Shown here piece after piece: positions 52,933 through 64,000 of a stretch of 64,000 nucleotides of DNA. The notes beneath the pieces are model-generated. The model made no database searches. It worked only from the letters and a program-made list of their open reading frames with translations, and was not told the origin of the DNA. Source of the DNA: Impatiens glandulifera (taxonomy: Eukaryota > Streptophyta > Magnoliopsida > Ericales > Balsaminaceae). Position numbers and translations under genes: made by a program. Position 1 is the stretch's first letter, and the number at the start of each line of letters is the position of its first letter. Location of the stretch: NCBI RefSeq assembly GCF_907164915.1, contig NW_025919331.1, forward strand, positions 79,010 through 143,009. The letters are read 5' to 3'.

Positions 52933-55900
52933 TTAATTTAAATTTAAGAGACCCAAAATATTTATAAAGTAAGAAAACTTAGTCTCGGGGAGTGCTTCTT
53001 GAAGATGTCGGCCACTTACTGATCCGTTGGAACATATTCTAGCTGAATATACTTTGAGTAATATGATCCCGGATGAAATGATGTCGGATGACGATGTGCT
53101 TCGTTCTGGAATGCAACACCGGATTATATGTGATTACGATAGCACTAGTGTTGTCATAAAAAATAGGACACTCGTCTTCCTGGATGCCAAAGTCTCTCAA
53201 CTAATGTTGGACCCATAACAATTAAGCACAGCAGCTTCTTGCGGCAAGATATTTTCTTTTATTGTAGACGTGGCTATAGATGTCTACTTCTTGCTAAACT
53301 AAGAGATCAGACGATCACCAAGGAACTGGTAAGTTCCACTAGTGCTCTTCCGATCAATCTTGCAACCTGCATAGTCTACATCAGAGTAACTAATTATTAA
53401 GTTAAAACTGGAATCCTTCGGATACCACAGTTCAACAAATTGAGTTCCCTTTAAATATTTCAAAATACACTTAGCAGCTATGTAATGAGATTGTTTAGGA
53501 TTAGCCTAGAATCTTCTATAGACGCCGACAGCAAACAAGATGCCTGGTCGGCTGGCTATTAGATGTAGTAGAGATCCGATGATTCCACGATAGGTAGTGA
53601 TGTGGATATTTTGTCCACCTTCATCCTTATCCAGCTTTATAGATGATTTCATGGGTGTTGAGGCACCTGAATAGTTCTCCATGCCAAATTTCTACAACAA
53701 TTCCCTGATATACTTCGCTTGATTGATAAAGATGTCATCTTCAACTTGACAAACTTGAAGACCAAGTAAAAACATCAGTTCACCCATTATACTCATCTCA
53801 AACTTATCATGCATCAACTTATAAAATTTCTCACATAATTTGGGGTTAGTTGACCCAAATATGATATAATCCACATAAATTTGAACAAGTAATATATGTG
53901 AATCTTTAACAAATTTGAAAAGTATTTTATATACTGTGCCAATAATAAAATCATGTTCAAACAGAAATTTAGTTAAAGTGTCATACCAAGATCTAAGAGC
54001 TTGCTTAAGACCATATAAAGCTTTGTCTAATTTGAAAACATGATTAGGCAGAGAATAATTTTAAAAACCAAGAGGTTGTTCAACATAAACATCTTCATTC
54101 AATGGACCATTGAGAAAAGCACTTTTAACATCCATTTGTTAAAACTTTAAAATTCTTAAAAGCTGCATAAGTTAGGAAGATTCGAATAGCTTCAAGTCTA
54201 ACTATAGGGGTGAATGACTCATCAAAGTCAATTTCTTCCTCCTGTCTATATCCTTGAGCTACCAATTTGGCTTTATTTCTCACAACTAAGACATCTTCAC
54301 TTAGCTTGTCTCTAAAAACCTATCTGGTTCCAATAACAGATTGATCATCCGGTCTTGGAGTTAGATGTCACACTTTGTTTCTTTCAAATTGATTTAACTC
54401 CTCTTGCATAGCGTTGAGCCAATCTTGATCAAGCAATGCTTCATTTATCTTCTTAAGCTCAATTTGAGAGATAAAAGTAGAGTGTACAAGTTCATCCATT
54501 AGTTGTTTTCTTGTTCTAAGAGGTGCATTAGGATGACCTATTATTTGTTTAGGTAGATATTTCTGTTCCATTTAAAGTTCGGTCCCAGAGGGTCAGTCGT
54601 TTGGTCAACTGGCTCTACGACATCCGATTTATTAGTAGCATGCTGACTTATAGTCTGGTTGAGCATCAACCGGTTCAGTCGGTTGATCAAAAGAATTGTT
54701 TTTTATGACTTGAACTTCATCATCACTATCAGATTAAAGATTAGCAGTTTTCAACCTGTTAGTAACTTCAATGATTTTGTTAGAATTACTTTTAACAGAT
54801 TCATCAAAAACAATATGGGTAGATTCTTCAACAATTAGAGATTTTTTATTAAACATTCTATAAGCTTTGCTAACCAAATAATATCCTAACATTATGTCAG
54901 CATCTGCTTTAGCATCAAAAGCAGTCAAATGATTTTTGCCATTGTTATGAATAAAACACTTACATTCAAAAATCTTAAAATATCAGATTTTAGAAACTTT
55001 ACCATAAAAGATTTCATAAGGTGTTTTATTGAAACGCTTATTACTCATTGATCTTTTTTTAGTATAGCAAGCTGTGTTAATGGCTTCTATCCAAAAAATT
55101 TGAGAAACACCTGAATTAACTAGCATAGATCTAGTTGCTTCTTTCAGTGTCATGTTCCTCCTTTCATCAACGTCATTTTGTTGGGGAGTTCTAGCACTAG
55201 ATAAGTCGTGTCCAATACTAGATTTCTCAAGGAAAGAAGTCATATGTCTGTTTGAAATTTAGTTCCTTTGTCACTTCTAATTTTTATGATACTTAATGAT
55301 TTATCATTTTGAAGTCTTCTAAGGATCTTAATCAAATTTTCAGCAGTTTGATCCTTAGATGCTAAAAATATAACCCAAGTAAATCTGGAATAATCATCAA
55401 TTATAACCATGGTATATCTCACTCCTCCTAAACTGGTGACTGGGATTGGATCAAACAGATTCATGTGCAATAATTCCAAACAGATGTTGTTAGTGGTTTT
55501 TAAATTAAGATGATTTAGTCCTTTATACTAAAGCCAATTTTGATCATTTTTATCTATCGTGAAAATAGGATCAGAAGTCTTAAGCTTCCAATTCATTTTA
55601 TAAGAATTTCCTACTCTATTACATGTCAGTAGGGTATTCCTTTGTTGATCCTTAACAAGAAAATTATGTTTTTGAAATTCTACAATATAGCCATTATCAC
55701 ACATTTGACTAATCCTAATAAAGTTATAACATATATTTTCTACTAGTAGCACGTTGTTAATAGTAAGGTTACTATGGATAATCTTACCCTTACCCACGGT
55801 TTTACCTTTGTTGTTATCACCAAATGTGATCTTAGGTCATGTGCATTTGATTATGTTAGTCATTAGTTGATTGTTGCATGTCATGTGTTTGGAGCAGCCG

Positions 55901-55990
55901 CTGTCCAGATATCAGACAGACTCCTCCAGGAAGCTGTCCTGATTTACCTACAAATAAACATATTTAAAACTTTGTTACCCATATTCACTT
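52933..55990 (-). pseudogene. pol: Element C pol, decayed
   Basis: In minus-strand order: protease YLDSGCSKHMT (about 55905, preceded by a stop where Trp is usual), GKGKIIHSNLTINNVL (55797), a stop at the LWHK Trp (about 55528), integrase MNLFDP and IRSDKGTKF (55479-55240), [16 protein letters not shown] (where E is usual after VA/LA), [15 protein letters not shown] (about 54130), LKQAL.SWYDT, the active site altered to YVDY (about 53861-53872), RNase H TSGTYQFLGDRL (about 53330) and an end LQEALPETKFS at about 52985. Stops and shifts are many. Confidence 0.87.
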
Positions 55991-57799
55991 GGGTCCATGG
56001 TTGATCAATCCCTTGGGGGTCCATATTTGGGTTAATTTTATGGATCTCTCATTTTGAGTTGTTAACAAAGCAAATGATTTAGGTTTGGTAGACGTCCATT
56101 TGCCTAATGCTGATCCCTTGACATTAAAAAATGAGTTTTGAAAAGAACTTCTTCACTTTCTGTCAAGTTTTTGCTTTCTAGACCTATTGGCTGCCCTTTT
56201 CTTAAGTTTAAGCCATCTTGAAGTTGGCTTAATATATTTAATCTCAACTTTTAAAGTTAAGTCATCGCAGTTGTGATTAGTTCCACTATTCGTTAAATGT
56301 CCCTTGACAAATCTTATGGATTTAAGCTCTCCTTTATTGGGTTCAACTTTTTATTTTAGTCATCTAGACAACTGTTATCAAATCCTAAACCGGATTTACA
56401 TCCGGTAGGCCTTTGTTGAGAGATCGTCAGTTTGACAACTGCTCCAGATTTTATCCAAGAACTAATCACATAGTTTAGTCTTTGGTTTTCAGTAAAGAGG
56501 GTTTGAATTGTTTTCTTGAGCTTCTCATTCATAGATGAGAGTTCAGTTATTTTCAAAATTTCTTGTTCAGTGTTTTGAGATGAAGATGTGATGTCAGATT
56601 TGTTTTTCAAATTTAGTTCATTAAAAGAGTCTGACAGCTTTTGTACTCAATGACAATGTCATTGAGTGCAGTGTTTAAGTCATTTCTTATGAACTCGTCT
56701 GAGGAGAAGTCAAATACCTCATTTTCGTTAGCCATGAAACAATTAACAACTTCATCATCACTCTCGCTTGATGAGCTTTTATCAAAATCGTTGTCAGCCC
56801 ACTTGTTTTTTCTTTCCTCATTTATGAGAGCCTTTTGATCCTTCTTGTTTTTCTTATCATGATGCTTCTTATCATCCCTCTTTGGCTTTCTGCAATCTGC
56901 CTTGAAGTGACCTAATTTGGAACAATTAAAGCACTTAAAGTTAGCTTTGGATTTATTCTTATAATTATTATTATTATTAGAGTTTGAGTTAGAATTAGTC
57001 TTCTTCATGAATTTATCAAACTTTTTGACGAAGAGTGACATGGCATCGCTGTTGATCTGCTCAGCAGACTTGACAGTTGTCGCGGTAGGTGGATCTTTAG
57101 TAGTCCCCATTGTTTTAGTGATGGCAGATGTGGATGGCTCCTCTTCATTCCTTAAGTTTATCTCAAACTCATAGGCTTTCATATCGGCGAATAGGTCATG
57201 CAGCTCCATCTTGTTGAGGTCTTTAGATTCCCTCATCGCCATATTCTTGATGTCTCATTCTCTGGGAAGACCTCTCATGACTTTAATGACAACCTCTCTG
57301 TTGTTATATGTCTTTCCTAGAGTGGAGAGTTCAATGACAATGCTACTGAATCTTTCATCGAATTTAGTCATTTTCTCTCTAGGAAGTATCTTGATGCTAT
57401 CAAATTTATGTGTGGCAACCATGAGTTTGTTTTCTTTGGTTTGATCGTTGCCCTCACATAGCTGAGTCAACTTCTCTCAAATTTCTTTGGTAGTCGAGCA
57501 TGACTTGATCATGCTGAACATATTCTTGTCCAGTGTTTGTAAAGAATGTCTTTGGCCATATTATCGAGGTTGGCATTCCTTTTTTCTTCAACAGTCTACT
57601 CAGATTTTGGTTTCTCCTTCATCTTAGGAGCACCATCGGTTGAAGTTGTGGTTGTGTTAACCTTCATAATTTCCATTGGACCATCAGTGATGACATACCA
57701 CATGTCATCATCTTGAGAAGACAAATGAGCTTGCATTTTTATCTTCCAATCATCATAGCCTTCCTTTGAGAACATTGGGGTTTTGTTTAAGATAGACAT
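55991..57799 (-). pseudogene. gag: Element C gag, decayed
   Basis: It starts MSILNKTPMFSKEGYDDWKI. Three Trp codons are stops: TAG 57596-57598, TGA 57477-57479 and TGA 57255-57257, with a one-base shift near 57540. The part 57242-56613 is open and has an intact zinc knuckle CFNCSKLGHFKADC followed by Lys-rich and Asp/Ser-rich stretches. A C-terminal extension to IWTPKGLINHGP at about 56010 follows. Confidence 0.87.
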
Positions 57800-57851
57800 T
57801 ATTTTGATATCTAAAGATTCTTGAAAATAGAAACATGGCTTTGATATCACT

Positions 57852-58942
57852 TGTTAGAATCGGCTTCAACAATAAAAGGGGGTTGAATATTGTTGAGCTA
57901 ATTATCACTTTTAATTCAATTTTAATCATGTTAAAGATTAAAATATGTTTCTATTCTTCACAAATTGTCGCAAGCACTTGAACGAAATCATATGCGAAAA
58001 TGCTTGCTAAATTTGAAGCAGCAAATGCAAGATTAAGAGATGTAGAAAAGAAATAATACAAGAGTTTTATGGATATTCGGAGATAAAACTTCACCCATTC
58101 TTCTGTTTCTAGAAGAATTTTCACTAGAAAGTTTTGAATCATATAGCAACTACATAAACCCAGTCAGAACACGGGATTTAACAACTACCTATTTCGGAAC
58201 TTTTAGCTATCACTCTGTTGAACAAACAACGTTCTATTCAACTTACATTACTGAAAATACACTTAGATAGAATAGTAAATAATAGAACAACTTAGCTTAG
58301 TGAATTATAGAATAATCTTAGAGATAGTAAACACAAAGCTTAGCAATTTGTAATTCGAAATACGGAATGATCAAGCAATCGAGTGTGGAAGAGAGAGTTT
58401 GTCGTTGTCTCTGATCATCTTTTATATTGAAGTGTAGCAACGGTTGAATTCGTCTCTTGGATACGTGTCAGTTTTTTGATGGATGTACACCAGGTGTACG
58501 GGATCGTACACATTAATATATTCGTTGGATCATGGCGTACCGGATTGTACTGCGGAATATTCGGTAGAACGTGGTGTATTGGAAGGTACAACACGGGCTA
58601 GAGGAATAATTGAGTACGTGACAGTTAAGCGTATTAAGCTAACTTGGCAGACTGTTGATAATGAACGCTGATGTTATCTATGCTGATGAGCAGTGCAGAT
58701 AGACGGACGCTTCTTTAGACGACTGCTGAAGCAATGTGTTTGTTTGCGCTTCTTTAGACCAGGGCGTCTATTTAAGTGAGACGTCTACTCGTGCTTCTTC
58801 AGACCAGGGCGTCTGTTCAATTGAAATGTCTACTCACGCTTCTTCAGACCAGGGCGTCTGTTGAAGTGAGACGTCTACTCGCGCACTTCTTGAGCTGTAC
58901 CTGCGCATAGTCATTTACACAACTTAGTTTTGTTCACGAACA
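57852..58942 (-). repeat. 5' LTR of element C
   Basis: It starts TGTTAGAATCGGCTTCAACA, next to a weak primer site (TGATATCAAAGC on the minus strand). It contains AGACGTCT-rich ~45-bp repeats at 58690-58890. I place the end at CACGAACA, but this is uncertain. Confidence 0.7.
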
Positions 58943-59311
58943 CGTCATTAAAATATGTCGTATTGATTTAAACTTATTCACTTAAATTTATTTTAATCAA
59001 TTAAGAATATTTATTTTTATTAATTATTTTTCTTTTAATTAATTTTCTTTTTTCTTTATTTAACTTGATCTAACCTAATCAAATTTGAATGTTAAATAAA
59101 AAGTTTGTATTTCTAAGTTTTGAACCTACAGTTTTGATCTTCAATTTTGATATTTGATGATTGTTCTTGAGATGTTTGTTGCTGAAAATAATTGACGATG
59201 AGGTATATGGTGGTTTTAGAAAGAAATTGAGTTGGTTTGTTGAGTTTTAAGATTTTGAAATATTTTTATGGAATAATTGGTGTTGATATTTAAATGTAGT
59301 TTTGATAAAAA

Positions 59312-59355
<44 letters not shown>

Positions 59356-59587
59356 AGAACATTCGATATCTTTAATTCGATTTCGGAAACCGACAAATTT
59401 AATCGGGGATCTTATTACTTTTTAAAAAAAATTCGTACACATTAATTTTTATTTATTTGTTTTATTTCTCTCCGCCATTGTTATGGTTTTGTATGTGTGA
59501 TTAAACCGCTGTTCATTTTGTAATATCATTGTATGGACAATTTTAAAAAAATATTATACTATTATAGATAATGAATTAAATATAAGT

Positions 59588-59759
59588 AATGATATATACA
59601 ACACTCTTATATACTCTTATACATCACCTATCTAATTTGGTAAGAAAGATAAAATATATCTTAAAAAAAATATAAGAGAGAGAAAAATATTTTCTCGTTT
59701 TTGCCAAATTAGGTAGGTACTGTATAAAAGTGTTGTATAAGGATGTTGTATATATCATT
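59588..59759. mobile_element. MITE-like inverted repeat
   Basis: Left end AATGATATATACAAC and right end GTTGTATATATCATT are perfect inverted repeats over 15 bp, and similarity continues inward to CCTATCTAATTTGG / CCAAATTAGGTAGG, about 55 bp of arms. The loop is short and AT-rich. No clear TSD. Superfamily undetermined. Confidence 0.6.
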
Positions 59760-59787
59760 TCTCATATCAAATATATAAGATATTCAC

Positions 59788-59897
59788 TCATAAATTAAAA
59801 ATATTATACATTGATGATGTTCATTTCTTAGTTGTTCATAGGTCATAAATTAAAAATATTATATATTGATGATGTTCATTTCTTAGTTGTTCATAGG
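59788..59897. repeat. 55-bp tandem duplication
   Basis: TCATAAATTAAAAATATTAT...GTTGTTCATAGG occurs twice in direct succession with one or two changes. Confidence 0.85.
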
Positions 59898-60390
59898 TCA
59901 GATGTTCACTTTCAATTTTATTAGAAGATGGGAAACCCATTTGTTCATGTAAATTTGATAGCTTAAACCATAATTGGTCTTGTAATTCTATCAGAGCTGC
60001 TTTGTATTTGTCCATAGTATATCAATGAAATATAATGTGTTAGAAAAAAAAATTGGTATGATTTTTGTTTTATTCTAAATAAAACAAAAAATAATTAAAA
60101 TAATTCATAGGGTAGTTCAAGTCACCAAGAGTCAACACCTAAGAAATTAAATGTTTCAATTCTCACTTATAAGTTATAAGTTAGAACGTTTGAAGATGAG
60201 TTGGGATCACAATTAAAAATAATAATAAAAGGATAAAAATAAAATAAATAGTCACTTTTTTTGAAAACTTGATTAATCATCGTTTAGAGCGTTTTTATAT
60301 GATCTAAATTATAAAGATTATCTTTAAAGTATAATATGAAATATATTTTTTTAACTTTACTTTATATGTATACTTTATTTGTAGTCATTC

Positions 60391-60532
60391 ATATGTGCCA
60401 TTTTTCAGCAATGACTTCATCTCTTCATCCATGGCAGCTAGCCATTCTTCCTTATGAGCATTCTCAAGAGCCTTATAGTATATAAGCTCCCCACAATCAG
60501 TTAGAAGAACATACTCTGTAGGAGGGTACTTA
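60391..60532 (-). pseudogene. Tork/Tnt1-like copia, start of RT
   Basis: The minus strand reads YPPTEYVLLTDCGE, then KALENAHKEEWLAAMDEEMK, SLLKN, the usual lead into copia RT. It continues the pol cut at 62510 by the Gypsy-type LTR pair. The rest of RT and RNase H is missing at the left. Confidence 0.75.
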
Positions 60533-62509
60533 TGTCACGTCCCAAAATTCTACTTTTCCTGACCGAGAGTGTTCGGTTCTGGCTAAGACTTAGGACCGAG
60601 TGGTCCGACCGATGATCCAGTAGATGAAGGATTTTAAGGCAAGTACATTTTCTATACATTTTCTAAACCCGTACAATGCTATTTATTCATGTATTTTATA
60701 TAAATAATGCATAGTATTTTCAAAGCATGTTTTCATTGCAAGTCTATGTTTTCTAAAGAAATATATTTTTAAGTTAAGGGCTATGGAATCTAAGTGATCA
60801 TGATGAAGCAATTGACGGTCATGGGAGGATGGCTACCAAGATGAGCTCTAGTAGTCGGATTCAAAAATATGGCTGACGAAATTGATGAATGGATGCCTTC
60901 CCTAGAGGATCAGCTCTCTAGGTTAAGGGTCTTAAACATGTGCTCAAGTATGCAACTATACAGACACGGATGATGATATTCCCTTAAAAACCTCATGGAT
61001 GCAATGTAGTAAAATGTCTTTTATGTATTACTTTTATATGTTTGTTGGGTCTATCGACTCACTATGCTTGTGTGGTGTAGGAACCCAGCCACACAGATTT
61101 TATGACAGGTGAAGGAAGATTTAGAGTGGAGCATGGTGCAGAAGATGCTTGAGGAAGGAGGAACCGAGACAATAGGATCGACTTTTATAGAACACATTTC
61201 AATGATCATGTCAAATAGGCACCCTAGAGCTTCTGCATTTATGTTCGAAATCACATTAAAATAGGTGCACGAGATTTAGGATTTTAGGGCGTAATAATTT
61301 GGTATCAGAGCAACAGTTCTAAACCTTTGTACTTTCACACACATGCTCCTGCAGATGCACCTCCAAGGCCTTCAGTTCTGTAAATGGTTTTAAAATAATA
61401 TTTTTCAAGACATGACACTATTTTCAAAATGATTTTAAATAAGGTTTTGCATGAAACTATTTTCAAAATTACAATTTTAGCACGTCCCATAGTTTCGAAT
61501 TTCGGGTCGAAAATCCTTATAATTTGGGTAGTTTGTCACGTCCCAAAATTCTACTTTTCCCGATCGAGAGCGTTCGGTCCAGGCTAAGACTTAGGACCGA
61601 GTGGTCCGACCGATGATCCTGCAGATGAAGGATTTTAAGGCAAGTACTCTTTCTATACGTTTTCTAAACCCATACAATGCTATTTATTCATGTATTTTAT
61701 ATAAACGAAGCATACTATTTTCAAAGCATGTTTTCATTGCATGTCCATGTTTTCTAAAGAATGAACTTTTTAAGTTAAGGGCTATGGAATTTAAGTGATC
61801 ATGATGAAGGAATTGAAGTTCATGGGAGGATGGATACCAAGATGAGCTCTGGTTGTCGGATTCAAAAATATGGCTGATGGAATTGACAAATGGATGCTTC
61901 TTTGGAGGATCAGCTCACTAGGCTAAGGGTCTTAAACATGTGCTCAAGTATGCAACTTTACAGACACGGATGATGATATTCCCTTACAAACCTCATGGAT
62001 GCAATGTAGTAAAATGACTTTTATGTATTACTTTTATATGCTTGATGGGTCTATCGACTCACTATGCTTGTGTGGTGTAGGAACTCAGCCACACAGATTT
62101 TATGACAGGTGAAGGAAGATTTGGAGTGGAGCATGGTGCAGAAGATGCTTGTGGAAGGAGGAACCGAAACATTAGGATCGACTTTTATAGAACACATTTC
62201 AATGATCATGTCAAATAGGCACCCTAGAGCTTCCGCATTTATGTTCGAAATTACATTAAAATAGGTGCACGAGATTTAGGATTTAGGGCGTAATAATTTG
62301 GTATCAGAGCAACGGTTCTAAACCTTTGTACTTTCACACACATGCTCCTGCAGATGTACCTCCAAGGCCTTCAGTTCTGTAAATGGTTTTAAAATAATAC
62401 TTTTCAAGACATGACACTGTTTTCAAAATGATTTTAAATAAGGTTTTGCATGAAACTGTTTTCAAAGAAAATCACAATTTTAGCACGGCACATAGTTTCG
62501 AATTTCGGG
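60533..62509 (+). mobile_element. Two tandem Gypsy-type LTR + leader units
   Basis: Units 60533-61533 and 61534-62509 are close direct repeats. Each starts TGTCACGTCCCAAAAT, has an LTR of about 765 bp ending AGGGCGTAATA, then TGGTATCAGAGC (61300-61311, 62299-62310) and about 200 bp of leader. The terminal palindromic style (TGTCACGTCC...GGGCGTAATA) is usual for Gypsy LTRs. No gag or pol is present. It interrupts a minus-strand copia pol; GTAC occurs on both sides near the junctions, but a TSD is not certain. Confidence 0.7.
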
Positions 62510-64000
62510 CGTACCTCTATTTGTTGATTCTATTGATTTTCATCTTCTTGTTGAACTTCAAAATCAGCCTCAATATTATCACCAAGATCAATTTCAGTAT
62601 CATTTTTATGGCCTACAGTTTCACCTTGAGGAACATCATCATCATTATCCTAGTTTGAAGCTACATGTGGCCTTGTCTCCTCAACATCATGAGACAACTC
62701 ACCATCTTCAAAATTCTCAATAGTCTGATCTTCAAGGAATACCACATCTCGGTTTCTCAAAACCTTCTTATCAACTGGGTCATAACACCTATATACCCAA
62801 TTTTCATCACCATAACTTAAAAATATGCATTTCCTGATTTTTGCATCTAGCTTAAACCTCTCGTCTTTGGGAGCATGCACAAAAGCTCTACAACCAAAAA
62901 CACGTAAATAGTCATAATTAATATCTTTACCTGACCAGACGCTTTCTAAACACTTATTATTCAATGGTTGGAGGGAGAACGGTTGATCACATACACTACA
63001 GTGCTCATGGCTTCAGCCCAGAAATGCTTATTCAACTTGGCATGATAGAGCATACTCCTCATCCATTCCAACATGGTTTTGTTCTTCCTCTCTTCCACTC
63101 CATTTTGTTGTGGAGTCTTGGGCATCTGTTCATGTCGAATACCCTGCTCTTTGCAATAATCATCAAATGAGTATTTGTACTCTCCCCCATTATCAGATCG
63201 CACCCTTATTAGTTTTTTGCCTGTCTCTCTTTCAACTAGCTTGTGAAAGACCTTGAACCTTGCTGCAACCTCATCCTTGGACTTTATAGCATATGCCCAA
63301 ACCTTCCTAGATGTATCGTCTATGAAGGTTACAAAATAGTAAGCACCACATATGGATTTAATCTTCAAAGGACCACAAACATCTGTATGGACCAGTTCAA
63401 GGACATTCTTTTTCAGTTCCACTTTTAACTTATTAAAGGAGACCCTGTTCTTCTTACCCTTCAAGCAATGCTCACACTTTTCAAGATGAGCATCCTTGAG
63501 ATTCGGCAATTCATTCCTCTTGATCAAAACATTTAGCCCATTTTCATTGATGTGGCCTAGTCTCTTATGCCACAACACAGAGGATGACTCCATCACGACA
63601 GAATATGCTGCATCATAGACAATTTTCAAATTTTTCTTGTATAGGAACAACATTTCTTACCTCGTTCAATAACCAATGAACCCTTGCTTAGCTTCCATGC
63701 TCCACCACTAAAAACATTATGGTAACCTCCATCATCGAGTTGACCTACTGAAATCAAATTCATTCTCAAATTAGGAACATGTCTTACATCTCTCAATGTT
63801 AGGAAACAACCTATGTTTGTCTCGATTCTAACATCATCAAGACCAACTATCTTGGACACACCAATGTTACCCATGCGAACCTCACCATAATCACCAGATT
63901 TGTAGGACTGGAGGTAACATTTATGTGGACTAATATGGAATGAGGCACCTGTGTCAACAATCCATGCTGTTTCATTTGAAGATGTTTTAAGACAGGAATC
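62510..64000 (-). pseudogene. pol: Tork/Tnt1-like copia pol, PR to spacer before RT
   Basis: It runs from the window edge on the minus strand: WIVDTGASFHIS (protease Asp-Thr-Gly, about 63950), VRHVPNLRMNLISVGQL (63874 frame), GAG-pre-integrase VLWHKRLGHINENGL, C..C pair EKCEHCLKGK, integrase HTDVCGP, RVRSDNGGEY and KTPQQNGVEERKNKT (triad D, D, E present), then YDYLRVFGCRAFVH and a hinge to 62650. A frameshift near 63640 and stops near 62650 and 62545 break it. RLGHI and DTGAS fit the Tnt1/Tork lineage, unlike the Sirevirus-like elements. It is truncated by the window at the right. Confidence 0.87.

Larger units (their letters stand above)
38314..58942 (-). mobile_element. Sirevirus-like element C, hosting A2
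   Basis: LTR-like ends at 38314 and 57852 both start TGTTAG(A/G)AT(T/C)G(A/G)CTTCAA. On the minus strand gag (57799), pol (to 52933) and a long accessory gene (52136 onward) follow each other. A2 is inserted at 41191-50661 inside the accessory gene. LTRs are roughly 15% diverged in their first 200 bp by eye, and all genes are broken, so this is an old copy. Right and left ends are approximate and no TSD was found. Confidence 0.82.
58943..60390. other. AT-rich DNA, no supported gene
   Basis: It holds a poly-A/(TA)n tract (59307-59352), a MITE-like inverted repeat (59588-59759), a 55-bp tandem duplication (59788-59897), and a 56-codon minus frame from 60015 (MDKYKAALIELQDQLWFKLS) that I cannot link to any family. 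Confidence 0.5.

Noticed and set aside
59959..60015. 56-codon minus frame MDKYKAALIELQDQL...
   Set aside because: Short, AT-rich, overlaps a tandem duplication and cannot be linked to a family.

Overview
The window is plant nuclear DNA made almost entirely of transposable elements, with no host gene, rRNA, tRNA or CRISPR array that I can support. Copia elements with initiator-Met-tRNA primer-binding sites, Sirevirus-like gag and pol, one Tork/Tnt1-like pol, hAT-type TIR elements with 8-bp target duplications, and AT-rich microsatellites all point to a dicot. A lamiid, perhaps Lamiales, is my guess, because the accessory protein family carried here resembles proteins I recall as abundant in Gesneriaceae gene sets. 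That is memory, not a search.

Layout, left to right. (1) 1-2975: a solo LTR (108-1382) with a perfect AAAAC target-site duplication (TSD), then AT-rich repeats. (2) 2976-19348: a decayed Tork-like copia, carrying 46-47 bp ACGT-rich repeats on its left. It is split by Sirevirus-like element A1 (3961-14638, + strand), whose 5' LTR is itself split by a hAT-like element (4996-6794). A solo LTR (16816-18080, TSD GCATC) and a small hAT-like MITE (18328-18665) sit in a 30-bp minisatellite. (3) ~19690-38200: a second old copia with a hAT-like MITE in its left LTR (19909-20489, TSD ATTATATG). It is split by element B (21543-35373, - strand, TSD ATATA), whose 1290-bp LTRs differ at only nine positions that I could count. 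(4) 38314-~58942: element C (- strand, old), whose accessory gene is split by element A2 (41191-50661, - strand, TSD GTTTA). (5) 58943-64000: AT-rich DNA, a MITE-like inverted repeat, two tandem Gypsy-type LTR+leader units (60533-62509), and a minus-strand Tork/Tnt1-like copia split by them.

The main biological signal is an accessory gene family lying downstream of pol, in the same orientation, in all four Sirevirus-like elements. The proteins share an N-terminal QVDF...TGL..FL...EFF.NA...TV...LP..G domain followed by an NW...LF motif. A1, A2 and C each have one decayed copy. Element B, the youngest, carries three divergent copies in tandem, separated by spacers of about 0.5 kb, each with a TATA-like box about 90-105 bp before its ATG. 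B also has open gag (613 codons) and pol (1091 codons, PR/IN/RT/RH motifs intact), with pol in the +1 frame relative to gag. A2 has lost all of pol but keeps gag and the accessory gene, so it must have moved in trans if the loss predates insertion. LTR arrays and pre-accessory-gene regions of the A family share palindromic TTAGACGT-type motifs.
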